This document shows positions 52,832-62,821 of a stretch of DNA of 64,000 nucleotides, piece after piece. The notes below the pieces were generated by a model. The model did no database searches, had not been told where the DNA came from, and saw only the letters and a list, made by a program, of their open reading frames with translations. Positions within the stretch are counted from its first letter, which is position 1; the number at the start of each line of letters is the position of its first letter. The position numbers and the translations under genes are program-made. Source of the DNA: Streptomyces sp. NBC_01476 (lineage in GTDB: Bacteria > Actinomycetota > Actinomycetes > Streptomycetales > Streptomycetaceae); contig NZ_CP109446.1 of the NCBI RefSeq assembly GCF_036227265.1, positions 2,121,501 to 2,185,500 of the forward strand. The letters run 5' to 3'.

Positions 52832-54208
52832 CTACGGTCCTTCCACCGTACGCCGCCCGCGGACGCAGAGCCCGGCGAAGGCCGCGCAGGCGATCAGCGT
52901 GCAGGACAGCTGGACCACGGCCATCGGCACCGCGGTCCCGTCCCCGGCGATCCCGGCCAGCGGCGACAGTGCCGCGCCGAAGAGGAAGGACGAGGTGCCC
53001 AGCAGCGCCGAGGCGGAACCGGCGGCGCGCTTGGTCCGCAGCAGCGCCCGGGTGTTGCTGGTGGGCAGCACCAGGCCCAGCGACGCCATCAGGACGAAGA
53101 GCCCGGCGGCGATGGCCGGCAGCCCGGGCGGGCCGAAGACCCCGGTGGTGAGCAGTACCAGCGCCGCCGACGCGGAGGTGACCAGCACCAGGCCGACGGC
53201 CAGCACCTTGTCCATGTCCACCCGGCCGACCAGCACCTTGCCGTTGAGCTGGCCGACGCCGACGATGCCCACCGAGTTGAGGCCGAAGAGCAGGCTGAAG
53301 GTCTGCGGGGAGGCGCCGTAGATGTCCTGGACCACGAACGGCGACGCCGAGACATAGGTGAACAGCGCCGCGAAGCAGAAGCTGCCGGTGAGCACGTAAC
53401 CGGTGAAGACCCGGTCGGCGATCAGCCGGCGCATCGAGCCGAAGGTGTCCCTCAGCTCCCCGGTGTGCCGCCGCTCCGGCGGCAGCGTCTCGTGCAGCCG
53501 GCGCCAGACGACGACGGTGAGCAGGGTCCCGACGGTGGCGCAGACCCAGAAGATGCCGTGCCAGTCGGTGAAGCGGAGGATCTGGCCGCCGATCGTCGGC
53601 GCGATGATCGGGGCGACCCCGGAGATCAGCAGCAGCGTCGAGTAGAAGCGGGCCATCTCCACGCCGTCGTAGAGATCGCGGGCCACCGCGCGGGAGATGA
53701 CGATCCCCGCCGAGCCGGCCAGGCCCTGCAGCAGCCGGAAGCCGGTCAGCAGCTCGACCGAGGGGGCGAAGGCGCAGACGACGGTGGCCAGGACGTAGAC
53801 CACCATGCCGGCCAGCAGCGGGCGGCGGCGGCCCCAGCGGTCGCTGAGCGGGCCGACCACCAGCTGTCCGAGGGCCATCCCGGCCAGACAGGCGGTGAGG
53901 GTGAGCTGCACGGTGGCCGCGGGTGCGTGCAGGGCGTCGGTGACCTGCGGCAGCGCGGGCAGATACATGTCCATCGACAGCGGCGGCAGTGCGGTGAGGC
54001 CGCCGAGGACGAGGGTGACGAGCAGGCTGACGTGGCGCTGAGCTGCTGGGGCGGGAGGGGTGAGGGAGGTGGAAGCGGAGGACGGGGAGGACGGGGAGGA
54101 CGGGGAGGAGGCGGAGGAGGCGGAGGAGGGGGAAGCGGAAGTGGTGGGTGTTGCGGTGGTCTGCGCAGGGATCGACGGCCCGGCGTCCGGCACGGCGGCA
54201 CTCTCCAT
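52832..54208 (-). CDS. Bcr/CflA-type multidrug MFS transporter
   Basis: A 458-residue transporter with 12 hydrophobic segments. LPPLSMDMYLPALPQV near the first helix and VVGPLSDRWGRRRPLL are diagnostic of the Bcr/CflA group. The first 55 residues are a Ser/Pro/Thr-rich tail (SASPSSASSASSPSSP) encoded by imperfect 9-bp repeats near 54070-54130. ATG 54208 has only a weak ribosome site. It exports drugs by proton exchange. It diverges from the oxidoreductase gene. Confidence 0.87.
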   Translation of the reverse strand: MESAAVPDAGPSIPAQTTATPTTSASPSSASSASSPSSPSSPSSASTSLTPPAPAAQRHVSLLVTLVLGGLTALPPLSMDMYLPALPQVTDALHAPAATVQLTLTACLAGMALGQLVVGPLSDRWGRRRPLLAGMVVYVLATVVCAFAPSVELLTGFRLLQGLAGSAGIVISRAVARDLYDGVEMARFYSTLLLISGVAPIIAPTIGGQILRFTDWHGIFWVCATVGTLLTVVVWRRLHETLPPERRHTGELRDTFGSMRRLIADRVFTGYVLTGSFCFAALFTYVSASPFVVQDIYGASPQTFSLLFGLNSVGIVGVGQLNGKVLVGRVDMDKVLAVGLVLVTSASAALVLLTTGVFGPPGLPAIAAGLFVLMASLGLVLPTSNTRALLRTKRAAGSASALLGTSSFLFGAALSPLAGIAGDGTAVPMAVVQLSCTLIACAAFAGLCVRGRRTVEGP

Positions 54209-54283
54209 GGGAAGTAGTTGAATCGTTCCTTATTCTTTCAGCCGGGAGAGATCGTCGGACGGGCATATCGAGAGGCGAGACAG

Positions 54284-55333
54284 GTGGACGCTGTGAGCGG
54301 TACAGGCACAGGCACGGGCACGGGCACGCGGAAGATCCGCTGGGGCATCCTGGCGACCGGCGGGATCGCGGCGACCTTCACCGAGGCGCTGCAATCGCTG
54401 CCGGACGCCGAGGTGGTGGCGGTCGGCTCGCGGACCGAGGCGGGTGCCAAGGCGTTCGCCGAGCGGTACGGCATCCCGCGCGCGTACGGCAGTTGGGCCG
54501 AACTGGCGGCGGACGACGAGGTGGACGTGGTCTACGTGGCCACCCCGCACTCCGCGCACCGGGAGGCGGCTGCGCTCTGTCTGGAGGCCGGACGGGCGGT
54601 GCTCTGCGAGAAGGCGTTCACCATCAACACCCGTGAGGCAACCGAACTGGTGGAACTGGCCAGGTCCCGCGGGCTGTTCCTGATGGAAGCCATGTGGACG
54701 TACTGCAACCCGCTGATCCGGCACATGACCGGGCTGATCGCCGACGGCGCGATAGGTGACGTGCTCCACGTCTCGGCGCACTTCGGCTTCGTCGGCGACT
54801 TCGGGCCCGAGCACCGGATGCGCGACCCGCGGCAGGGCGGCGGCGCGGTGCTCGACCTCGGCGTCTACCCGGTCTCCTTCGCCCAGTTGGTGCTCGGCGA
54901 GCCCGACACGGTGCAGGCGGTGGCGCATCTCACCCCGGAGGCGGTGGACGACAACACCGCCATCGTGCTCGGCTGGCAGAGCGGCGCGGTGGCCGCGCTC
55001 AGCTGCACCTTCACCGCGGAGACCGGCGCGCCCGCCATGATCAGCGGCACCCAGGGCCGGATCGAGATCGCCGGGAACTTCTTCTGCCCGGATTCCTTCA
55101 CCGTCCACGGCCGCGGCGAGCAGACCCCGCGGACCGTACGCCTGGCCGACGTCCACTCCGACACCGAGCGTGCCACCATGCGGCACGAGGCCATCGAGGT
55201 CATGCGCTGCCTGCGGGCCGGTGAGACCGAGTCGCCGCTGGTCCCGCTGGACGGGTCGCTTGCGGTAATGCGGACGCTGGACCGGATCCGGGAGCGGATC
55301 GGCGTGCGGTACGCCGGGGTGGACCTGGACTGA
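54284..55333 (+). CDS. Gfo/Idh/MocA-family NAD(P)-dependent oxidoreductase
   Basis: A 349-residue sugar- or cyclitol-type dehydrogenase. The Rossmann start is IRWGILATGGIAATFTEALQ, the conserved VLCEKAFTINTREA supplies the EKP-like Lys (here EKA), and GGGAVLDLGVYPVS holds the catalytic Asp. Preceding it are alternating Gly-Thr residues (SGTGTGTGTGTR) from a 6-bp repeat. GTG 54284 was chosen from AGAGG eight bases upstream; GTG 54293 is possible. The substrate is not known. Confidence 0.87.
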   Translation: MDAVSGTGTGTGTGTRKIRWGILATGGIAATFTEALQSLPDAEVVAVGSRTEAGAKAFAERYGIPRAYGSWAELAADDEVDVVYVATPHSAHREAAALCLEAGRAVLCEKAFTINTREATELVELARSRGLFLMEAMWTYCNPLIRHMTGLIADGAIGDVLHVSAHFGFVGDFGPEHRMRDPRQGGGAVLDLGVYPVSFAQLVLGEPDTVQAVAHLTPEAVDDNTAIVLGWQSGAVAALSCTFTAETGAPAMISGTQGRIEIAGNFFCPDSFTVHGRGEQTPRTVRLADVHSDTERATMRHEAIEVMRCLRAGETESPLVPLDGSLAVMRTLDRIRERIGVRYAGVDLD

Positions 55334-55512
55334 CCGGGGTCGCCACCCCTGCGTGGCACCACCGGCCGGACGGCGGCCCATTCCCCGGCACGGCCCGCCC
55401 CGGCCGGTGGCGCCACGCGGAGGCGGCGGTGATTTGGCCGCCACCCGCCTGCGGCGGTTGGATCTCCCGATCGGGGCGCGGTGGCGCGGGGCGGACCGGC
55501 CGGGAGGCAGTG

Positions 55513-56781
55513 GTGGGGCAACGGCAGTCGCTGGGCCGGGAGTTCGGGTGGCTGTGGGCGGCGTTCGCAGCGAGTACGGCGGGCACCTGGCTCGCACTCG
55601 ACGCCTTTCCGCTCATCGCCGTGCTGGTACTGCACAGCAGTGCCGCCCAGGTGTCCGCGCTGTCCGCGGCCGGGCTGGCGGCGGGCGCGCTGATCGCGGT
55701 GCCGCTCGGGCCGTGGGTGGAGTTCCGCCGCAAACGCCCGGTCATGATCGCGATGGATCTGGTCCGGCTGCTGAGCCTGCTGTCCGTACCGGCCGCGTAC
55801 GCCCTCGGGTGGCTGGACTTCGGGCAGCTCGTCGTGGTGTCGGTGATCGTGGCGGCGGCCGACATCGTCTTCACCGCGGCGAGCGGCGCGTGCATGAAGG
55901 CCCTGGTGCCGGCGGCCGGTCTGCTGGCGGCCGGCGCCCGGTTCGAGACGACGACCTGGACCGCGACCGCGCTGGGTCCGCCGCTGGGCGGCGCCGCGAT
56001 CGGCTGGTTCGGGCCGATGACGACGGTGTCGCTCAACGCGGGCAGCTACCTGCTCTCGGCGCTCGGCATCCGGGCGATCGGCGGCCGTGAGGAGGCGCCG
56101 GCCGGCAGGTCCGCCCAGCGGTTCGGCGCCGGTGACATCGCCGAGGGGTGGCGGTACATCCTGCGCCACCCGCGGCTGCGCCCGCTCTTCTTCAACACCG
56201 TGCTGGTCAACGGCCTGGTCATGGCGACCGCCCCGCTGCTGGCGGTGCTCCTCCTGCGCGATCTGGGCTTCGCGCCCTGGCAGTACGGCCTGGCCTTCGG
56301 TGTGCCGTGCCTCGGCGGCCTCCTCGGTTCGCGTCTGGCCCGGCCACTGGTGACCCGCTTCGGGCAGCACCGGGTGATGCGGACCAGCGGGGTGCTGCGT
56401 GCCTGCTGGTCCGCCGGCCTGGCCTTCGTCGGCCCCGGCCCGGGCGGCCTGGTCGCCGTCATGGCCACCGAGTTCGGCCTGATCACCTGCATGGGCGTCT
56501 TCAACCCGGTCTTCGCCGCCTACCGCCTCGAACACACCCCCACCGACCGCGTCGCCCGCACCCTCACGGCCTGGTCCATCACCGCCAAAGCCGCGATCGC
56601 GGCCCTCACGGGCTGCTGGGGCCTCCTCAGCACCCTCACCGGCCCCCGCCCCGCCATCGCCTGCGCCGGCGCCCTGATGCTGGCCACGCCGCTCCTGCTC
56701 CTCCCCGGCCGCGGGGCCGGCCGCAGCGGGATCGGCCCGCCCGACGACCTCCGGTCGCCCGTCACGACGCTCTCCTCCTGA
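55513..56781 (+). CDS. MFS transporter (EntS-like)
   Basis: A 422-residue transporter with about 11 hydrophobic segments, starting GREFGWLWAAFAASTAGTWL. GPWVEFRRKRPVM is the loop 2-3 motif. GTG 55513 is favoured by GGGAGG five bases upstream over GTG 55510. It is related to macrolide-efflux and siderophore-export proteins; the cargo is unknown. The last codons are rich in CTCC runs. Confidence 0.85.
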   Translation: MGQRQSLGREFGWLWAAFAASTAGTWLALDAFPLIAVLVLHSSAAQVSALSAAGLAAGALIAVPLGPWVEFRRKRPVMIAMDLVRLLSLLSVPAAYALGWLDFGQLVVVSVIVAAADIVFTAASGACMKALVPAAGLLAAGARFETTTWTATALGPPLGGAAIGWFGPMTTVSLNAGSYLLSALGIRAIGGREEAPAGRSAQRFGAGDIAEGWRYILRHPRLRPLFFNTVLVNGLVMATAPLLAVLLLRDLGFAPWQYGLAFGVPCLGGLLGSRLARPLVTRFGQHRVMRTSGVLRACWSAGLAFVGPGPGGLVAVMATEFGLITCMGVFNPVFAAYRLEHTPTDRVARTLTAWSITAKAAIAALTGCWGLLSTLTGPRPAIACAGALMLATPLLLLPGRGAGRSGIGPPDDLRSPVTTLSS

Positions 56782-57097
56782 CCCCCGGCGCCGATCCGCC
56801 CCCGCGGCCCCGTCCATGCCGGCCTTCGTACCCTTCACCGCCACGCGCGGCGCCCGGCATCCCGTCGCCGCCCGGCCCCGTTCCGGCACCCGGGTCACCG
56901 TCACTGCGCGGCACTGGACGCGGAACTGCCCGCCGAGCCGGGGGAATGACCCGGCACGATCCGCAGCGGTCGTCCGGCCTCGCCGCCGGCTGGGGCGGGA
57001 CGACCGGGCCCTCGCTGCGGCGCGCCCCGGCCGGCCGAGGGCACCGCCCCGCGCACTCCACCGCACGTCGTGCCGGGTACGGCGGAGCCGGACCGCC
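56782..57097. other. Gap before the SDR gene, no gene seen
   Basis: Frames on both strands are Arg/Pro/Ala-rich and lack ribosome sites, as expected of non-coding high-GC DNA. I see no hairpin or repeat worth naming. The right end holds the SDR promoter. Confidence 0.5.
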
Positions 57098-57112
57098 TAC
57101 GCTGCGGTGCTA
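57098..57112 (+). promoter_or_regulatory. Probable leaderless promoter of the SDR gene
   Basis: TACGCT (57098-57103) lies eight bases before the ATG at 57112, and no Shine-Dalgarno sequence is present. This is the same layout as at nadE and map. Confidence 0.45.
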
Positions 57113-57891
57113 TGAGCGACGACGAGAACCAGAACAGCCCGCACCCCGAAGGCCCCGCGCGGATCGCCGTGGTCACCGGCGCCGGTTCCGGCGTCGGGCG
57201 GGCCGTCGCGGTCGAGCTGGCCGCCGGCGGCTGGACGGTCGCGCTGGCCGGCCGGCGCCCGGACCCGCTGGAGGAGACCGCGACGCTGGCACCCGGCTCC
57301 TTCCCGGTGCCCTGCGACGTCACCCGGCCGTCCGACGTGACCGCCCTGTTCTCCGCGGTCCGCAAGCGCTGCGGCCGGCTCGACCTGCTCTTCAACAACG
57401 CCGGTGCCTTCGGCCCCGCGGTCCCGCTGGAGGACCTGGCGTTCGACCAGTGGCGGGCCGTGGTCGACGTCAATCTGCACGGCGCCTTCCTCTGCGCCCA
57501 AGCCGCCTTCCGGCAGATGAAGGAGCAGGACCCGCAGGGCGGCCGGATCGTCAACAACGGTTCGATCTCCGCGCACGTCCCGCGCCCGCAGAGCATCGCC
57601 TACACCGCCACCAAGCACGCCATGACCGGTCTGACCAAGTCGCTCTCACTCGACGGCCGCCCCTACCGGATCGCCTGCGGCCAGATCGACATCGGCAACG
57701 CGGCCACCGACATGACCAGCCGGATGCGTACCGGCATCCTGCAGCCGAACGGCACCACCGCCGTCGAGCCGGTGATGGACGTCGCGGACGTCGCCCGCAC
57801 CGTCCACCAGATGGCGGAGCTGCCGCTGACCGCGAACGTGCAGTTCGCCACGGTGATGGCGACCACCATGCCGTACATCGGCCGCGGCTGA
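57112..57891 (+). CDS. Short-chain dehydrogenase/reductase
   Basis: A 259-residue SDR. The cofactor motif is [22 protein letters not shown] is present, the catalytic Ser lies in [10 protein letters not shown], and the Tyr-Lys pair is YTATKHA. AGRRPD after the second strand suggests NADP. It is 66 bases ahead of a LacI-type operator, which it does not seem to share. The substrate is unknown. Confidence 0.9.
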   Translation: MSDDENQNSPHPEGPARIAVVTGAGSGVGRAVAVELAAGGWTVALAGRRPDPLEETATLAPGSFPVPCDVTRPSDVTALFSAVRKRCGRLDLLFNNAGAFGPAVPLEDLAFDQWRAVVDVNLHGAFLCAQAAFRQMKEQDPQGGRIVNNGSISAHVPRPQSIAYTATKHAMTGLTKSLSLDGRPYRIACGQIDIGNAATDMTSRMRTGILQPNGTTAVEPVMDVADVARTVHQMAELPLTANVQFATVMATTMPYIGRG

Positions 57892-57957
57892 TCCACAGAT
57901 TGTGTCCGCCTGCTGCTTGAAGTAGCCGCCCAATGGGGAGAAACTGCCTCACAGAAG

Positions 57958-57975
57958 TCTGACAACGTTGTCAGA
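57958..57975. promoter_or_regulatory. LacI-family operator
   Basis: TCTGACAACGTTGTCAGA is a perfect 18-base palindrome with the central CG and TGACAAC half-sites typical of LacI-type sugar regulators. It is 67 bases upstream of the truncated GH2 gene. No LacI gene lies in this window, so the regulator is elsewhere. Confidence 0.8.
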
Positions 57976-58042
57976 GTACGTGGTCGGAACCCTGGTCCGA
58001 CGCACCCGATTCCCCCAGCGGCCCCCGAACGGAGCGGTGTCC

Positions 58043-59164
58043 ATGCCGAAGAACCCTCCCCGCCTCCGCCTGTCGAGACGCGTACCCGTCTCCCCCGGCG
58101 GCTCCCTGCTCGCGGGCCTCGGGCTGTCCGCGACGCGGCCGGGCGGCGACTGGTCCTACGCCGCCGGCACCGGGCTGAGACGTGCCCTCCACGAGCTGAC
58201 CGCCTCCGGCGCCCCCGCCGGCATCGGCATCGCGGTCGCCCAGCCGCCCGGCGGCCACCCGGTCGGCGACGACGTCCCCTGGTCCCCGTACGACCGGCCC
58301 GGTACCGGCCAGTGGTCGGACGCCTACCTCACCGCGGTCAACGACCGCCTGGGTCCTTCCAGTTCGCCCGCCGACTTCTGCCGCAAGGCGCAGCTCGTCA
58401 ACTACGAGCAGGCGCGGGCGGCGTTCGAGGCGTGGCGCGCCGGACGGCCGCTGGGCGGGGAGACGCTGCCGCTGTGGGTGGCGCATCCCGGCGCGCACCG
58501 CCGCGATCACGGCCTGGCGGCGGGCGGCGCCCACTACGGCGCCCGCAAGGGGGCAGAACCGCTGCACGTCCAGGCCGCCGCCACCGACGGCTGGCAGGTG
58601 CTCGCCGCCAACGGCACGGCTGCCGCCGTCCACCGCGCCACCGTCACCGCGCGGCTCCACGACCTCGGCGGCCGGCCGATCGGCGCGCCGGTGTCCCGGC
58701 AGCTGGACCTCGCCCCGCACGGGACCGCGGACGCCTTCGCCGTACCCTTCGACCGCTCGCTGCCCGCCACCCATCTGCTGCGGCTGCGGCTCACCGACGG
58801 CGCCGGACGGGTGCTCTCCGCCAACGACTACCTCCGCTGCCGGACCCCCACCGACATGCGCTCCCTCAACGGCCTGCCCAGCGTGCCGCTCTCGCTCCGC
58901 ACCCGGCCGGCCGGACCGCTCGCCGTCACCGCCACCGTGCGCAACACCGGTACGTCACCGGCCGCGATGGTCCGGCTGGCGCTCGCCGCCGCGCCCGCCG
59001 CGGACCGGGTGCGCCCGGCCGTCGCGGACGACAACTGCTTCTGGCTGCTGCCCGGCGAGTCCCGGCAGGTGACCGTCAGCTGGGCGGCGGGCGGGGATGA
59101 ACCCGCCGCACGGCCGGCTCTGGTGGCCGAGGCGTACAACGCGCTGCGGGTGCGGGAGGCGTAG
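58043..59164 (+). pseudogene. Truncated GH2 exo-glucosaminidase/mannosidase-like gene
   Basis: The 373-residue frame is open, but only the C-terminal third of a family 2 glycosidase is recognisable. The end of the catalytic barrel (DFCRKAQLVNYEQARAAFEAW) and the junction HYGARKGAEPLHVQ lead to two Ig-like domains (VHRATVTARLHDLGGRPIG and LAVTATVRNTGTSPAAMVRL). The sugar-binding and catalytic domains with both Glu residues are absent. The first 100 residues are unrelated and have a weak signal-like stretch. ATG 58043 follows CGGAGC. It is probably a decayed enzyme that still sits behind its sugar operator. Confidence 0.75.
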
Positions 59165-59356
59165 GCCGGCGGCGGCCCGGGACGAGGGGACCGCTGAAGG
59201 ACAGGAGCGGTCCGGGGCCGCTCCGCCGCTCCCCGTGCGGCCTCCCCGGCCAGGACCGGTGAGCCTTCGCACACGTCCGTGTGATCTCCCGACTGACGGC
59301 GTGTAACAACGCGCTGTCAGAGTCCCCTGCGCCAGTTGTGAAAGGGGACATGACAC

Positions 59357-60946
59357 GTGACATCACTCAACCGCCGTGCCTTCCTGCGCGCCGTCGGTGC
59401 CACCGGAGGCGCCGGCGCGATGTTCGCCACCATGGGGGCGCTGGGCCTCGCGCCCACCGCCGCCGCGGCAACAGGCCACGAGGCGCCCTTCCGGGCGCCG
59501 ACGCCGGGCGACTTCCACCTCACCCACCGGGCAGCCGCCAAGGTGGTGATCCTCGGCGGCGGCATCGCCGGGCTCACCACCGCCTACGAACTCGGCAAGG
59601 CCGGCTACGACTGCACCATCCTGGAGGCGCAGAACCGTACCGGCGGCCGCAACTTCACCGTCCGCGGCGGTACCACCACCACCGACCTGTACGGCTACAA
59701 GCAGACCGCCCGCTTCTCCGACGGCCAGTACATGAACGCCGGCCCGGCGCGGATCGCCCAGTGGATGCTCACCCTCGACTACTGCCGCGAACTCGGCGTG
59801 CCCATCGAGGTGTTCACCAACGAGAACGCGGACGCGTATCTGTACAACGAGAAGGCCGGCATGACCGCGCCGATGCGCTACCGCACCGCCAAGGCCGATG
59901 TCTACGGCTATGTCTCCGAACTCCTCGCCAAGGCCAGCAACCAGGGCGCCCTCGACCAGGACCTCACCGCCGCCGACAAGGAAGCGCTGGTCTCCTTCCT
60001 GCGCGGTTACGGCGATCTCGGCCGGGACTTCAGCTACACCGGCAGCGAGCGCCGCGGCTACTCCGTCGTGCCGGGCGCGGCCGGCACCCCCGGGGTGGAG
60101 TACGGCGGCCTGCCGACCGCCTCCGAGGTCTTCGCGACCGGCGTCGGCCGCTACTTCTCCTTCGAATTCGGCTACGACCAGGCGATGCTGATGTTCCAGC
60201 CGGTCGGCGGCATGGACCGGATCCCGCACGCGCTCTCCGGCGCCGTCGGCTCCCGGAAGATCAAGACGGGCTGCGCGGTCACCCGGGTCACCGACACGGC
60301 ACACGGCGTCACCATCACCTACACCCAGGACGGCAGGACCCGGACCATCGACGCGGACTACTGCGTCGCCGCGATGCCGCCCAACATCCTCTCCAAGGTC
60401 CCGCACAACCTCGGCTCCGACGTGCAGTCCGCGCTGGAGGCCATCACCCCGTCCTCGTCCGGCAAGATCGGCCTGGAGTACACGTCCCGCTGGTGGGAGC
60501 TGGACCACAACATCTACGGCGGCATCACCGAGACCGATCTGGACGTCACCCACATCTGGCATCCGTCGTACGGCTACCACGGCAAGCGCGGCGTGATCAT
60601 CGGCTACTACAACACCGGTGCCAACGCCGACTCGTACGCGCCGCTCACCCCCAAGGACCGCGAGACCCGGGCGGTCGCCGCGGGCGTGAAGATCTACGGC
60701 GACAAGTACCGCACCGAGCTGGCCCATTCGTTCTCGCAGCACTGGCGCCAGTTCCCGTACCAGGAAGCCGCCTGGCACAGCACGCCCGGCGGTCCCGACG
60801 ACCCCCGCTACAACTCCCTCAACAACCCCACCGGGCATGTGTACTTCGCCGGTGACTGGCTCAGCTACATGGACGCCTGGCAGCACGGCGCCTTCGCCTC
60901 CGCGCGCAAGGCGGTGACCGCGCTGCACACCCGGGTGCTCGCCTGA
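59357..60946 (+). CDS. Tat-exported flavin amine/L-amino-acid oxidase
   Basis: A 529-residue FAD enzyme. A twin-arginine signal (LNRRAFLRAVGATGGAGAMF) with an AAAA cleavage region is followed by the FAD motif VVILGGGIAGLTTAYELGKA and EAQNRTGGRN. GHVYFAGDWLSYMDAWQHGA is the C-terminal FAD motif. It would fold in the cytoplasm with FAD and be exported to oxidise amines or amino acids, giving hydrogen peroxide. GTG 59357 has AAGGGG ten bases upstream. It is followed by a convergent terminator. Confidence 0.9.
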   Translation: MTSLNRRAFLRAVGATGGAGAMFATMGALGLAPTAAAATGHEAPFRAPTPGDFHLTHRAAAKVVILGGGIAGLTTAYELGKAGYDCTILEAQNRTGGRNFTVRGGTTTTDLYGYKQTARFSDGQYMNAGPARIAQWMLTLDYCRELGVPIEVFTNENADAYLYNEKAGMTAPMRYRTAKADVYGYVSELLAKASNQGALDQDLTAADKEALVSFLRGYGDLGRDFSYTGSERRGYSVVPGAAGTPGVEYGGLPTASEVFATGVGRYFSFEFGYDQAMLMFQPVGGMDRIPHALSGAVGSRKIKTGCAVTRVTDTAHGVTITYTQDGRTRTIDADYCVAAMPPNILSKVPHNLGSDVQSALEAITPSSSGKIGLEYTSRWWELDHNIYGGITETDLDVTHIWHPSYGYHGKRGVIIGYYNTGANADSYAPLTPKDRETRAVAAGVKIYGDKYRTELAHSFSQHWRQFPYQEAAWHSTPGGPDDPRYNSLNNPTGHVYFAGDWLSYMDAWQHGAFASARKAVTALHTRVLA

Positions 60947-60962
60947 CCCGCGTGCCCGGCGG

Positions 60963-61001
60963 CCGGCCGGCGCTCCCCGCGGCCCGGGGGGCGCCGGCCG
61001 G
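60963..61001. terminator. Bidirectional terminator
   Basis: CCGGCCGGCGC (60963-60973) pairs perfectly with GCGCCGGCCGG (60991-61001). It ends the oxidase transcript and the convergent permease transcript. Confidence 0.75.
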
Positions 61002-61003
61002 TT

Positions 61004-62821
61004 TCACACCCGCAGCCGGTAGGGCAGCAGGCAGACCACGACATCGGTACGGGCGCGGAGCACGGTGGCCAGCAGGATGCCGCGCTGGTTCTGCAGGATC
61101 TGGTAGCGCCGGTGCCTGGGCTCCACTTCGGGGATGAGGACGGCGACCTGGCGGCCTTCGGCGGCCGCCTGCCGGACGTACTCCACCACCGGTTCCACCA
61201 GCGAGTGGTGCGGGCTGTCCAGGATCACCAGCCGCACCCCCGGGTTCCAGCGGGCCCACATCTCCCGCAGCATCGCCGCCCGGTGCTCGCTGGCGTGGAC
61301 CGCGACCGCGACCACCTCGTCACCGAAGGAGAGCGCGGCGGACAGCGCGTACTCCGAGAGCCTGCTGACCTCGCCGATCGGCACGATGACCAGGCCGGGC
61401 GCCTTTCTGCGCGGCACCGGCGGGATCCGGCCGAGCCCCAGCTCCGCGCCGACCTCGGCGTAGTAGCGGTGGATGCGAGCGAAGAGCAGCATCAGCAGCG
61501 GCACCGCGACGACCACCACCCACGCTCCGGCGAGGAACTTGTTGGCGAGCAGCACGATGCCGGCCAGCGTGGTCAGTACCGCGCCCAGGCCGTTGATCAT
61601 CGCCCGGCGCAGCCAGCCGGGGGGCCGTTCGGTGCGCCAGTGGCGGACCAGGCCGATCTGGCTGATGGAGAAGCCGATGAAGACGCCGATGGCGAAGAGC
61701 GGCAGCAGTTCATGGGTGTTCGCGCCGACCGCGATCAGCAGCAGGGCGGCGAGCCCGGCGAGCGCCAGGACGCCGTAGCGGTAGACCGGCCGTTCGGCGC
61801 GCAGTGCGAACAGGTGCGGCAGCCGGTGGTCCCGGGACAGCAGGCTCATCAGGACCGGCAGGCCGCCGAAACTGGTGTTGGCGGCGAGCCCGAGGACCAG
61901 GGTGACCACGAGGTTGGTTCCGTAGTAGGCCCAGCCGGTGCCGTAGGAGCCGGCGGTGAGCTGGGCCAGGACGGTCACCCCGCCGCGTGGGGCGACATGG
62001 TCGCGGCGGATGAGCACCGACAGCCCGACCAGCATCAGCCCGAGCAGTCCGCCGAGCATCAACTCGGTGTGCTGGGCCCGCTTGACGCGCGGTTCACGGA
62101 AGGTCGGCACGCCGTTGGCGATCGCCTCGACGCCGGTGAGGGCGGAACAGCCGGCCGAGAACGCCTTGAGCAGCAGCAGGAAGCCCAGGCCCTCCGAGGC
62201 GTGCACCGGGTGGGAGGTACCGACGACGGCCACCGGGTGACTGCGCACCAGGCCGAGGACGATGATGCCGAGGATGCTGACGATGAAGAGCGCGGTGGGC
62301 AGCATCAGTACCCGGGCGCTCTCGGCCACCCCCCGCAGGTTCACCGCCGTGAGCAGGGCGAGGCCGATCAGGGAGATCGCCAGCAGGTGCGCGCCGAGGG
62401 CGGGGTAGGCCGAGGCCAGGGCGGCGGCGCCGGCCGCCAGGCTGACCGCGACCGTCAGCACGTAGTCGACCACCAGACTCGCGGCGGCCAGCAGGCTGGT
62501 GCGCGGTCCGAGGTCCTTCTTGGCGACCGCGTACGCACCGCCGCCGTCCGGATGGGCGGCGATCACCTGGCCGTAGGAGATCACCAGGACCGCGAGCAGC
62601 GCGGTGATGGCCAGGGTGATCGGCAGCGTCGCCGTCAGCGCCGAGCTCCCCGCGGCCACCAGCACCAGGACGATCGCCTCCGGCCCGTACGCGACCGAGC
62701 TGAGCGCGTCCAGGGAGAGGGCGGCGAGCCCCTCCAGCGCGGTCAGCCGGTTCTTGTCGCCCTCCCCGGGCCGCAGCGGTACCCGCGGCCGCAGTTCGCG
62801 ACGGGCCAGGCCGAATGTCAT
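61004..62821 (-). CDS. APC-family potassium permease (KimA-like)
   Basis: A 605-residue transporter. Twelve or so hydrophobic segments begin after LEGLAALSLDALSSVAYGPE, a signature of KimA/YdaO-type K+ importers, and HPDGGGAYAVAKKDLGPR is also typical. A soluble C-terminal domain of about 150 residues (VIVPIGEVSRLSEYALSAAL; EHRAAMLREMWARWNPGVRL) resembles the USP-like part of KimA that can bind c-di-AMP. ATG 62821 has GAGGTCACC upstream. It likely imports potassium; an amino-acid substrate cannot be excluded. Confidence 0.82.
   Translation of the reverse strand: MTFGLARRELRPRVPLRPGEGDKNRLTALEGLAALSLDALSSVAYGPEAIVLVLVAAGSSALTATLPITLAITALLAVLVISYGQVIAAHPDGGGAYAVAKKDLGPRTSLLAAASLVVDYVLTVAVSLAAGAAALASAYPALGAHLLAISLIGLALLTAVNLRGVAESARVLMLPTALFIVSILGIIVLGLVRSHPVAVVGTSHPVHASEGLGFLLLLKAFSAGCSALTGVEAIANGVPTFREPRVKRAQHTELMLGGLLGLMLVGLSVLIRRDHVAPRGGVTVLAQLTAGSYGTGWAYYGTNLVVTLVLGLAANTSFGGLPVLMSLLSRDHRLPHLFALRAERPVYRYGVLALAGLAALLLIAVGANTHELLPLFAIGVFIGFSISQIGLVRHWRTERPPGWLRRAMINGLGAVLTTLAGIVLLANKFLAGAWVVVVAVPLLMLLFARIHRYYAEVGAELGLGRIPPVPRRKAPGLVIVPIGEVSRLSEYALSAALSFGDEVVAVAVHASEHRAAMLREMWARWNPGVRLVILDSPHHSLVEPVVEYVRQAAAEGRQVAVLIPEVEPRHRRYQILQNQRGILLATVLRARTDVVVCLLPYRLRV

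Noticed and set aside
53465..54217. 250-codon frame with a poly-glycine end on the plus strand
   Set aside because: It is the shadow of the Bcr/CflA transporter; the glycine run mirrors the Ser/Pro repeat coding of the real gene.
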